A stretch of 64,000 bases of DNA from Cylindrodendrum hubeiense (taxonomy: Eukaryota; Ascomycota; Sordariomycetes; Hypocreales; Nectriaceae), in NCBI GenBank assembly GCA_014621425.1, contig JAANBB010000009.1, positions 248,001-312,000 of the forward strand, in the 5' to 3' direction. The position numbers and the translations under genes are program-made. Positions 54,207 through 64,000 of this stretch are shown here, in pieces. The notes below the pieces were generated by a model. The model searched no databases. It was not told the origin of the DNA and worked only from the letters and a program-made list of their open reading frames with translations. Position 1 is the first letter of the stretch; every line of letters begins with the position of its first letter.

Positions 54207-56343
54207 TCAGCAGTCGAGCACAACCTTGCAGTCAATCACCGCAGTTTGGCCGCTCTGGACCTTCGCAACAGCCTCCTTTAGAACGCTCTCCAAATCCGCC
54301 GCCTGCTCCACCTTGGCCGTGAAGATGTCTCCACCAGCGGCAGCCTTGGCGATGCCGGAGTAGTCGGGTACGGGGTCGAATGAGATGTTAATCTCCTCGT
54401 TGGTAGCCGTGGAGCCGAGACCGTCGGGGTGAACCAGCAGGAGCGATCTTCGAGGCGCATTCCATCCTGTCATTGCTGTTAGCCTGCTTCAAATCGCCTT
54501 GGAGTGTCAAACTTACCCTTGTTGTTGAGGACAACGGTCAACACGGGAATGTTGTATCGCCTTGAGATCCAGTATACACTTGCGGGTACAGTGAACAAGA
54601 AGGTACCATCACCCACAATCTGCACCACAAACTTGCCCTTACCCTTGCCACCGTTCGCGGCATCCGTCGCTAGTTTAATACCTAGAGCACCACCGCCAGA
54701 CCAGCCGAGACCACCTCCGCCGCAGTTGATCCATGATCCAGGGATCTTGGGCTGAATGTTGTCGTGGACGAATCCAGTGTTAGTAACTGCCTCGATGGCC
54801 CAGAGAGTGTCGTCAGGGCAGACGTTCCGAAGCACCTGGCAGAGGTGGCCGGTTCCAAAGGTGCCATCCTCAAGAGGCTGGGCAGCCTTGACAATTGACG
54901 CCAACTTCGCCTCATACGACTTGGCAAGTTTCTGCTCCTTCTCGGCGGCGGTTGCTTCCAGCTTGCTAGCGAGCTCGGGGGTCTTGAGCGCGGCAGTGAT
55001 CTGTTCCACGGAGGTCAACGCATCCGCGCGATACCGGGAGTTGGACTGGATGTAGAAGAGGGGCATCTGCTGCTTCAGGGGATCGACATCGATGTGGAAG
55101 ATCGTGGCGTCCTCGCGGGGCTTGCACCTGACCTGGATCCAGGGCACATCACAGTCAAGGACAATGATGGTATCGGCGGTGGTGATCGCATCGTCGGCGC
55201 CAAAGCGGAGTCCTAGCCATCCCGGGTGATCGGCGGGGAAGCACATGTCGCTGCCACCCGTGTCAAGCACTCGCAGTCCCTTGACCGTGTTGGCCAGTTC
55301 CACCAAGGCAGCGGGGATCTCATGGTTTCTGCCTGAGTAACCGGTGACGATAAGTGGCTCCTTGGCTCCAGCCAGAGCCTCAGAGATCTTAGTAACGGCA
55401 CTCTTAGGCAGGCCACCAAGCTCAACGGGGTCCCAATGCTCCTGCTTCAGGGAGTAAGGAGTAATATCGGCCTCCATAACCTCTCGCGCACCACACAGGT
55501 AGACGGGGCCCTGGGGGTCAGATGTGGCAAACTGCAGAGCTCGGTTGACCATTTGCTTGACGTTGGTGCCAGTCTTAATCTCGGCCGTGTAGCGGCAGTA
55601 CTGCGCGACGATCTGCTTCTGGTCGGGAACGTCTTGAATCCAATGGATGTACTCCGTGCGGGTACCTCGCAACTCGCCCTCTTGAGTGAAAGGCGAAAGA
55701 CCAGCAAATACCAATACAGGGGCTCGACCCGTGGATGCATTGTGCACGGCCGCTCCTAGGCCTTGAGTTCCGACGTCAACGTGGATAATTACACACTGAG
55801 GCTGGCCAGTCAAGCGAGCGAAGCCATCAGCCATTGACATGGCTACCATCTTTAGCGGACAAGAAAATCAAATGTCAGCACTCCATTATGTTTTCCTGGT
55901 TTCATAAAATGCATGAGACCTACCTCGTTGGGGCAGGTAATGATGCGAGGGAAGTTTCCCTTTGCCTCACGCTGGCCTTTGACCATGGCCTCGATAATGC
56001 TGGGATGGTCGGAACCCAAATTGACGAAGCAATGGGTAACTCCGGCCTCCCAGATGGCCTCAAAAAAGGCGAATGACGCAGTATACATTTTGGGATCGGC
56101 AGTCGAGTACGGACGAGAAGAGATATCAGTTGTGTTTGTAGGCCCAACACTTTGGTTCCTAGCCGTGGTTGTTAAAGAGGAGACGAAACGAGCTCCACGA
56201 GCGGCCGACGCAGCGAGACAGGCCATATTATATCCTCTCAGGGCGGAGCCAGCAGCCCCTGCATGTCGGAATCTCCAAAGAATCGGAGCGGCCAATGCGG
56301 CACGTTGCAGCAGTGCCATTATCGGATCGTCCTTTATTGGCAC
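54207..56343 (-). CDS. Thiamine-diphosphate-dependent enzyme (benzoylformate decarboxylase/acetolactate synthase-like)
   Basis: Exons 56343-55924, 55849-54517 and 54466-54207 (introns 74 and 50 bp) keep frame through 670 residues. The N-terminal 70-80 residues are Ala/Arg-rich with few acids (RAALAAPILWRFRHAGAAGS), like a mitochondrial presequence; ATGs at 56319 and about 56229 are alternative starts. The PYR domain has the ThDP-activating Glu in CPNE at the end of exon 1, followed by MVAMSMADGFARLTG. The middle domain is about 290-440. The PP domain has GDGTFLFTVP...LNNKG near 552-585, the GDG-N26-NN cofactor motif split by intron 2. The family decarboxylates or ligates 2-oxo acids; acetolactate synthase proper is unlikely, because this group is a separate fungal branch. 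Substrate unknown. Confidence 0.86.
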
Positions 56344-58730
56344 AGTATCAGTATTTCTGGATGGGCAATTGGAAGAGGGGCCATGGGGATGGACGCTAGC
56401 GAGGCGCTGCCGAGGACGAGTGGCAGCGGGAGATGGGGACGGGAATGGGGCGAATGGAGACCGGGACGGCGACCGGGCCAGGGGTTTGCGCCTTTAGTGC
56501 GACGAACGGGGGAGAGGGTCTAGGCATGCTGAGGGTAGTTGACAGGGCGGTCGGGATGGAGCCACATGGAGCCCATGAGAGCTAACAAACGAAGACCAGG
56601 AAGACGAAGCAACAATCAGACGACGAGTGGGTGCTGATTTGTGGGCGAACAGCAGATGGCACTTGCACTAGGGATGCGAGGCGTAGAGAAGCCGATGATG
56701 AGAGGATCAGGGAGTGGGGACAGTGGTGAAGACTCAAGGTGGTGGAAGTGTAGTGGTGCAAATTTGTAAGTATATAGAAGTAGAGTTGCAAGCATGTTGT
56801 GTAAGTGTGGGCATGTAAGAATATAAGTACGGCAACGTCGCATTGGTGTAAGTTGCAAGACAGGAGGCACATTTGGTGTAGTGTGGTTCGACGAGCAAAG
56901 GTGGCTGCGAGAGAGGGGAGAAGACCGTGCGTATGCCTTGATTGTCTTACCCAAAGTATGTTAATGAAGCGCAAAATAGCTTCAAGTGCTAATGGAGGGA
57001 AATTGCCCGAATTGGAACAATCGCAGGGTAAATTCAAGATGGGAATAAAGGTTGTTTGTTGATGGCAAAGGAAGGATGGACGAGAAGGCCGACTTCGGGT
57101 TGGGGTTTTGTTGGCCCCGCAAACACCTACATTACGTTACCAAGCGCATCGGGCCTGCTCAAGTCGGAATCGGCATTGGCGTTTTTCCTATCGCACTACG
57201 ACGCTCTTTAGCTAATTCGGGTAGGTTTTCCCTTTCGTGGTTGTTTCGACCTGCGGGTGGGGAGCGTCCGAGAGACGATGCGGAGGCGTATGCGGAGGAG
57301 GTGTGTGCCGTGACTGGCTGGTTGCGCCGAGGGAGACAGAGCTAGAGATGACGATACCGTGACACTAATGCCAGGCTTCTGCATGAGGACGGAAGACCAT
57401 AAGCAAGCTTGGAGTTCACTACGAAACGCGGGGTTGATTGACCGACTGTCAAGTTCTGTACTCTGTTGTGCAAGTGAAGATATCCAGCCATTGCGGTTGG
57501 TCATGGCAGTCATGACAAGGGAACGCATCCTGGTATCATGGCTAGTTACAACTTTTACCAGTTCGCCGAACAGGTCCCCGGACCTTTTCCATTAACATGG
57601 CTCCCTGGAACCGAACAGTCAGCAGCTCCCATCATGGACCCCATGCTTATCTTGCGAGAACTGGGTCCTCGGCATGTTGCGTTGCATTCCACGGCACCGC
57701 ATGCAGAGGAACCCACCGAATTTCGCACCGAATAACAACCCACCCCAGCCAGCTCCCTGGGAGGCGAGTGGGCTCACGCCTCACAGTATTTGCACAGTAC
57801 GCGCCTCGACAGTCCTTCGACCAACAGCACAGCTAGAGTGGCCACCGCGAAACATGCCTCGTCCACCCCGTCTTTGGCCAAGGTCCCCACTGCTGACGCC
57901 ATGGAGGACCCTCGCGGTCGCTTAGGAGCTTCGTAGTGGGCTGGGGGAAGCGGATCCATGGATCACCCGCGTGGTCCCCGGCATTCAAACGAATAGCGGT
58001 CGGCGCTCTGGAGGCCGGAAAGGTGTCCATGGGAAGAGGATCCACGGGAGCTTAGACGGGTGGGCGCTGTGATGCGCGCGTCTTCCCACTGAACTGTCTT
58101 TAGTGGCTGTCAACAATGAGTCCGTTCGTCTATACTGGAGAGAAAATGCGATCTCGCTCTCCAAAGATGGCCCCCTTAGTTAATGTTTTGGTATACGCTA
58201 CAACAATCAAAACTCGAGAATCAAATAGACATAATAATACATGTCACTATAAATATGGCATTAAATCTGACAACCCTATACTTACTTGCCAATCTCTAAA
58301 CCCGTTCACAACAATTGAGAGAACAAAACGCCAGTGCACACGGGAATCAACGCCTCAAAAAGAATTGAAGTTTGAAGACCACAAAAGTCAGCCACCCGAT
58401 TGCCGCCTAAGCATTGAACGGCAGACTCATTGCCGCCCAGCCGACCAGGGACAGGCTTTTCTTGTGACCTAGTACTGCGTATCTATGGCTGATCCAATGT
58501 GTCGGGTCTGGAGTTTGCCATGCAGAGTGTTATGGCGTGTTTCTGGACTTGGCTTGGGAAGAGCCGCATTATAGGTATTCCCAATGTCCTAGCCTATCTC
58601 CTTCGTAGAAATCCTTTCGAATGCTGACGTGCTCTTTGTACGATATGTATTTTACTATCGAGTTTGTCGGTTGCTAAAGGAAAACTGGGACAATGAATGA
58701 TTTCGGTTGCAATCCTCTGGGAACTGAACC
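56344..58730. other. 2.4-kb spacer without supported genes
   Basis: Promoter side of the ThDP enzyme, then unassigned sequence. Short frames show no domain. Nothing else recognised. Confidence 0.5.
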
Positions 58731-60893
58731 TCACCATCGGTTTGCCGTCCGTCCTCTCACAAGCACCTCCTCGCCGACAGAATGCACATCGCTTACCTCC
58801 ACCAGCGCTCCACCAGAATGCGGCCAACGCCATTTCCTCAGCGACAGCGGTTGGGTGGTAAACTCCATCCAGCCCTCCCGGAACTCGAGCCTGGTAATCG
58901 TGCCCGCAGACTTCCGGGCCAGAAACCAATCCGTTGACTTCTTCTTCCCGTTCCAATACAGCTCCTTGTCTTCGATCTGCCATCTTGCCTGGGGGCGATT
59001 CCTAATCGACTGTCGATCTTGGTCAATACGACGAAGATACATGGACGTCGAGAGGGTTTTTGGCTCCATCCATGCGGCCTCCTCATCGTTCCTGCAAGAG
59101 TGCTCTGAAGTCACCAGGCACAGGTTGGTTGCCATAGCGAATGAGGTTGACCACTCTTTGTCTTTCAGCATTTTGCACCACCCGTGTTTGACTTTAACGC
59201 AACGGCTGGCATCTGATTTGTAGGGCCACAGAATTGAGAAATTATCTTCGTTCTTGTCGAAACCCGTATCCATGAGACATCTCAGCACATGCCAAAACAC
59301 TTGTTGCACGCAAGTCCTCTGTTTGTCGCTTAACTCATCTGACCACTTGGCAAATGTTTCCTTAGATGTCATCGCGAGCTTCGCTTCTTCCTTCAATTTA
59401 CTCCATCCCTCGACCTTAAGGCTGTCAACGTAGCTCATAAGATCCTCAAGGACAAGGGTTCTGAGGGGAACCCTCCGGGCAACTCCAGTGCACAGGCTGA
59501 CCTAAAATCCCAGGGGCAACTCAAAATCGGAAAGCTTCCTTTCGCGGCCCCAGCGCCCCAAGAAGACCTTCTTTAAAGACACACCAGGCTGCTTCTGCCA
59601 TTCACCTCCCACTTGGCCTATCACCTGATATCCACCTTGGATAATTGCTTGTAGAGCTACCAACTTCCAACGTGATGGCGTTGTGCCCAATGTGTCACGA
59701 TCTGACTGCGACGCTCTGTGGCTCTTCGCAATATCCCGACAACATCTAGAGTTGATAATGACTGCTCCTGCCGGTACAATTTGTGGTTCAGTCTGGGGCG
59801 CAGTTTGGGGTGTTGGTGCTGGTACCGTCTGGGGTGCAGTCTTCGGTGCTGTTATCGAATTTATTGGTGCTGTTGATGCGGGCTTGTTGTTGCCCCGGTG
59901 TTGCGCTTGTATCGGCTGTTGCGTCTGTACCGGATGTTTCGTTTGCACATTGTGGTCGGCGCTTAGTTCGCACCCATCTTGGAGGCATTCTGAGATTGCC
60001 TCGGTCATCAGGAGGTGGATCGAATGTGACCCGGTTGTGGCTCCAAGAACAATCCTGTCCCTATAACTGAAAACCTCCAGCGGAGATTGGTCATTGTCAT
60101 TGAATTCGTCTGTCCAATGAAAGAGACGGGCCCCGTGGCGAAACTTCCCGGTTGGTTGGATGATGCCGTCCCTAATAATAAGGCCATGCAATTTCTCCTC
60201 AGAGGTCTCTTCAGGGTTCAAGATGAAAGATGCAGGACCCCAAGAATCCACAATCTCCTCACAGGTGGCATTGAGATAGACCCCATTGGCTGCAGTTGGC
60301 AGAATCTGCGTTGATGTTCTGAAAACAAAAACCTCATTGCCGACCATTTTTCCCATGCAGGCGAGTCGAACCTGCTCCGCAATAATGTACGGTTGATCGT
60401 GTGAGCTTCCCCTAATCTCCACAGTAGAGAGTGGTTTCGCTAGGTGGCCTGTATAGAGCTTCCCGACATGAGCTTGAGCGTAAAATACAATACCCAGGCA
60501 AAGAAGCTGCACTGTAAGCGAGCATAGGTGTAGCTTGTGCTCGACCGTTAAAAGGCGAAGCCATGTAGTTGGGAACAGAGTCTCCATGATGCCTGCGCTT
60601 GTCAACATGATTCGAGATAGAGCGAAGCCATCTGTATCTTCGAGCTGCAATTGGCCGATTTCCCAAGCGAGCTTGTCTAGGAGCTCGAACTTAATGGTAT
60701 TCATGCGAATTATGGGGATTCCATCGGGTTGGGTATCCCATTCTCCGGCTGTAAGCACTGTGAATTGGTCGCAGCAGAACCCCGTGTGCTGGAGCGTAAT
60801 AGCTGCATTCGTAAGGCCACCAATTGATCTCTGGAGCTGTGAGATCAACCTCGCACGAGAAGCCGTGTGGTGGGTCCATATCGCGGTCTTGGT
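58731..60893 (-). pseudogene. C-terminal part of the broken ankyrin-repeat gene
   Basis: One frame runs from about 60893 to 58731 and is interrupted only by TAG at 59502-59504; 448 residues precede and 257 codons follow in the same frame (VSLCTGVARRVPLRTLVLED after the stop). A CAG-to-TAG transition would explain it. An alternative is an intron using that TAG as acceptor, but no donor giving a better protein was seen. Content: TASRARLISQLQRSIGGL, a conserved-looking globular part with a hydrophobic segment (CSLTVQLLCLGIVFYAQAHV), a Gln/Pro/Thr-rich linker (PQTVPAPTPQTAPQTEPQ), and a Trp-rich C terminus. The architecture resembles uncharacterised large fungal ankyrin proteins. No enzyme motif is recognised. 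Confidence 0.55.
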
Positions 60894-61567
60894 GGCTTCT
60901 CAGATGGCAATGAAACAGCCAACCCCTCCATTTCATCTCTGGTATCCTCGTTCTCTGACTCCGACGTGTCCCACTCCGATGTGTCCCATTCCGACGTGTC
61001 CTCTTGCAACGTGTCCCACTCATTGCTGTAGCTGACTTTTATGGATGCTTGCCCATTGAAGATACTGATCATTCCAAAGTTATTGAACGGCGCTGGCAGC
61101 AGTGGAATTACACCAGCTAGGCCGCAGAAAAGCAAAACACGCCTCTGCATGTCTTCTCGGCTAACATACTCCGTAAACCGGTCACGGCTGGCGGTATCGT
61201 TGTTCTCTTTGTTGTTGCCAGTTTGTGTGTTTCTGCACTTGTGTGCGCAAAACGGCTGGTGGGGTGCAGTGTTTATGTTAACCTCTGGTCCGGGAACTTC
61301 GGAGGTGTTCGCGGGAATCCAACTACTGCTGTCCGGCAACAGCGTAGCCACATTCGTCATCATCTCAGCTTCTCTAGGGCTACGATCTCGGAGATCAGCG
61401 AGCCAGGCGTAGGGTCCCTGGGCCACAGAGTCGAAATAGTGGGTTAGCAGAACTGTGATAACACGCGTGTGGTGGCCAGCTCTGGCCATCTGCAACAGTG
61501 CTGGACCTCCCCCGGAAAGGACCCCCATATTTTTTGAGAAGGAGATCGATGGTTTCTCCGTGTCCAC
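60845..61567 (-). pseudogene. Middle part of the broken ankyrin-repeat gene
   Basis: This frame overlaps the end of the ankyrin frame by 173 bp and continues its sense: GGGPALLQMARAGHHTRVI, then MQRRVLLFCGLAGVIPLLPA. It also carries a short EWDTS tandem repeat from 15-bp DNA repeats (about 60955-61000). One base fewer in a GGGGG run near 61527 would join it to the ankyrin frame. At its 3' end the frame changes again to that of the next segment (ARLISQLQRS) through a second shift or an undetected intron. Confidence 0.5.
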
Positions 61568-63167
61568 GTTTGAACGGGCCGCGACGTTTTGCGCGTGCCA
61601 GCTTCTTCATGGCATAGTACCCATGCTCTGCAGCCCATATCAATGGATTACAACCGAAATCATCCTTGAGGTTGGGATCAACGCCATCCTTCGCGAGCAG
61701 TAGTCTCACCACCGTCCCTCGTCCATTCTCTGCGGCCCACGACAGCGGTGTCCGGCCATCTACATCTTTGGAGTCTGAGTTGACTCCTTTCTCAAGCAGC
61801 AGTTTGACAACGGCCTTGTGCCCAGTGGCTGCAGCCCACGACAGCGGTGTCCAGTCGTTGTTGTCCTTCGAGTTGAGGTTGACACCATCCTTCTCGAGCA
61901 GCATCTTCACCATTATACCATCCCCTTTCTTTGCTGCCCATGCCAAAGGTGTTCGACCACTCTTATCCTCCACATCTGGATCGATGCCTTCTTTCGCAAG
62001 TAGCAGCTCGACTATCATATTATGACCTTTCATAGCTGCCTGTGATAGTGGCGTTTGACTGTTGTTGTCCTTCGAGTTGAGGTCGATACCATCCTTCTCA
62101 AGCAGCCTCTTCACTACTATATCATGCCCCATCTCTGCTGCCCGTGCCAGTGGTGTTTGGCCGTCCTCATCCTTCAGGTCTAGATTGATGTTCTCTTTTA
62201 TGAGTGGTAGCTCTGCTACTTTATCATAACTCATCTCAGCTGCCCATGCCAATAGTATTCGATTATCTTTATCCCTTAGATCTAGATCGATTCCCTCTTT
62301 TGCAAGTAGCAGCTCTACTATTGTATCATGACCTTTTAGAGTTGCCTGTAATAATAGTGTCCGGCCGTTATTATCCTTTGAATTGAGGTTGATGCCGTCC
62401 TTCTCAAGCAGCCTCTTTACTACTGCTTTATGTCCCATCTCTGCTGCCCTTGCCAGTGGCGTTTGGCCAAAGTTATTCTTCGAATTTAAACCAATGCCCT
62501 CTGTTTCAAGTAGCAGCTCAGCCAATTCTGCATTGCCCTTCTCTATTGCCCATAATAGTGGTGTTTTATTGTCATTATCCTTTGAGTTTGGATCGACGCC
62601 CTCTTTCGCAAGCAGTAGTTCTACTACTGCCACATGCCCCTCTTCCACTGCCAATGCCAGTGGTGTTCGACCGCCCTTATCTTTGGAGTCTGGATCGATG
62701 CCATCTTCTGCAAGCAGTAACTTTACTACCGACACATGCCCCTTTTCTGCCGCCCACCACAGTGCCGTCCGACCGTTGCTGTCCTTGGAATATGGACGAA
62801 CGCTGTAACTTGTAAGTAGTAGCCTCACTACTGCCTCGTGTCCCTTCTCTGCCGCCCATGACAGTGGCGTCCGACCTGCATTGTCTTTGGAGTCTGGATC
62901 GATGCCATCTGCTGCAAGTAACACCTGTACTATTTCCTCATATCCCCTCTCTACGGCCATAGATAGGGGGGTCCGGCCACGGTAATTCTTCTCATTGACA
63001 TCTTTGCCTTCGTTGATCAATTTCTCCACGTTGCTTCTCTTGCCCGTTAAGACTCCTGTTTGGAGAGACATCTTCGCTAGGATTTCCCAATGGTTGATAG
63101 TGGAGAGAAGAGAATAATCCCGAATTCGTGGAAAGAGAGCAGAGTTGCCTTGCAGTGAATCGAACAA
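61395..63167 (-). pseudogene. Ankyrin-repeat N-terminal part (about 14 repeats)
   Basis: 590-residue frame; ATG at 63167, with an alternative MSLQTG start at 63071. From residue about 64 to 540 there are 13-14 consecutive 33-residue ankyrin repeats of the type GRTPLSWAAEKGHEAVVRLL, each ending in DG(I/V)(D/N)xxSKDxx. The DNA is accordingly a tandem array of 102-bp units (about 61650-62990). Ankyrin arrays are protein-interaction scaffolds, common in fungal heterokaryon or innate-immunity-like proteins, but no NACHT, HET or protease domain is visible. After LLLKKYGG the frame drifts into sequence unlike the family, because the real continuation is in another frame. The array may be intact even if the full-length gene is not. 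Confidence 0.7.
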
Positions 63168-63730
63168 GGACTAAATATTGATTAAAGCTTTAGGTATTGA
63201 CGACAGCTTGGGGCAGGTGAGCACGTCTGGCTTTACCCCGCGCAGCCTGATTGGAAATGATAATTGTCGCGTCGCGTCGCGGTGCGTTCAGGCTCTCATT
63301 TATCACTCGCAGGCACAGCCATGTGATTGGATTTAGCCAATAAGAAGCCTAGGCTAGAGGCATCTACGTGTTCGAGGCGCAGCTCACATGATGCTGACCA
63401 AGTGTGCATCAGGGAAGGGAAACCAGTTTTTATATAGGGACCAAATAGGGTAGCACGATAGAACTTGAAAGCAACCTTTTCATTTCCATTGGATTCCTTC
63501 CTTAAACAAGCTCGTAATAACCCATCTACTTCACTGTCTAGTTCAGCGGATATGCTAACCGGCCTACCGGCCTCTTTCAGTGCATCGGAACTTGGGCAGC
63601 ATGCCTAGCAGTAGTGCCTAGAAGGCCATCAATGTTCGAAGAAATGCCGCCCAATAGTGAACCATCATGTCAAGCTTCATGACGTCTCCCCATTCCCATC
63701 GTACTGCATCGTACTGTCGGTATGAGCTCC
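63168..63730. other. Intergenic, 563 bp
   Basis: Promoter side of the ankyrin gene and 3' flank of the FAD oxidoreductase. Nothing recognised. Confidence 0.5.
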
Positions 63731-64000
63731 TCACTTGGCCGGCTGCACACTCTGCGGGTTGCTGAACAGGTCTTTCGGATCCCACTCCTTCTTCACGTCT
63801 CTCAGCCGTGGCAGCTGGCTCCCCCAGTACACCTCCGTTGCCTCCGCCCGGTCCATCTCCGTGTCGATGTATCCGGCATATGTCGAATTGGCCCCCGGCG
63901 CCCCGTCCTGAATCTTGGTATGCACACCTTCCAGAAACTCCCGTATCGTATCTGACACCTTCGGCACACCCACAGCGTACGATTGATACATCATAATCTT
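63731..64000 (-). CDS. Berberine-bridge-type FAD oxidoreductase, C-terminal end (cut by window edge)
   Basis: The last 89 codons of a gene entering from the right edge. STYAGYIDTEM, then EVYWGSQLPRLRDVKKEWDP and LFSNPQSV, match the BBE C-terminal motif of FAD-linked (PCMH-type) oxidases. In these, the Tyr-Trp/Tyr-Gly segment and the Asn-Pro-Gln tail pack against the flavin and substrate. Such enzymes oxidise sugars, alcohols or secondary metabolites and are often secreted. The FAD-binding domain lies outside the window, so nothing can be said about flavin linkage or substrate. Confidence 0.85.
   Translation of the reverse strand, partial: KIMMYQSYAVGVPKVSDTIREFLEGVHTKIQDGAPGANSTYAGYIDTEMDRAEATEVYWGSQLPRLRDVKKEWDPKDLFSNPQSVQPAK

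Noticed and set aside
61395..63167. Ankyrin protein as an NLR-like immune receptor
   Set aside because: No NACHT/NB-ARC, HET, patatin or other effector domain is visible in any of the three segments.

Overview
The window is nuclear DNA of a filamentous ascomycete, probably a sordariomycete. Coding genes are interrupted by short GT-AG introns, mostly 48-90 bp. The gene set is typical of such fungi: ABCC pump, BIM1/X325 copper protein, FRE reductase, OPT carrier, NmrA-like protein, GH95 fucosidase and a PREG/Pho80-type cyclin. Several decayed genes carry nonsense changes of the C-to-T kind that RIP leaves. I see no rRNA, tRNA, CRISPR array or organellar sequence. The genus cannot be fixed from sequence reading alone.

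Layout. 1-12.2 kb is an ordinary GC-rich gene block: an ABCC transporter (-), a secreted GPI-type copper-binding BIM1-like protein (-) facing a metalloreductase (+), a small membrane protein (+) and an ABM-type monooxygenase (-). 12.9-34.8 kb is a more AT-rich accessory block. At each end lies a copy of the same roughly 0.3-kb hAT-like MITE, in opposite orientation. Between them are a TRI12-type MFS pump (-), an SDR (+), an OPT transporter (-), an NmrA-like protein (-), a sugar MFS (-) facing a Gfo/Idh/MocA oxidoreductase (+), and then 5.6 kb of decayed mobile DNA (28.6-34.3 kb).

The decayed part is the most novel region. It holds a tandem repeat with a hairpin, a 3-kb element with roughly 100-bp inverted termini enclosing a broken, five-intron gene of unknown family, and a long coiled-coil gene broken by only two in-frame stops. 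Another relic lies at 34.75-35.7 kb. 36.4-41.5 kb holds a sugar MFS (-) facing a GH95 alpha-L-fucosidase (+), probably one sugar-use unit.

41.5-58.7 kb is gene-poor: an Arg-rich coiled-coil protein with spacers of 4.5 and 3.8 kb on either side, a Pho80-type cyclin, and a ThDP-dependent decarboxylase/synthase-like enzyme. 58.7-63.2 kb is a large ankyrin-repeat gene broken by two reading-frame changes and one nonsense codon. The right edge cuts a berberine-bridge-type FAD oxidoreductase.

How genes may work together (inference): the BIM1/FRE pair in copper or iron uptake; the two transporter-enzyme divergent pairs in sugar uptake and catabolism, the second with four CreA-like sites; the ABCC and TRI12 pumps in efflux.
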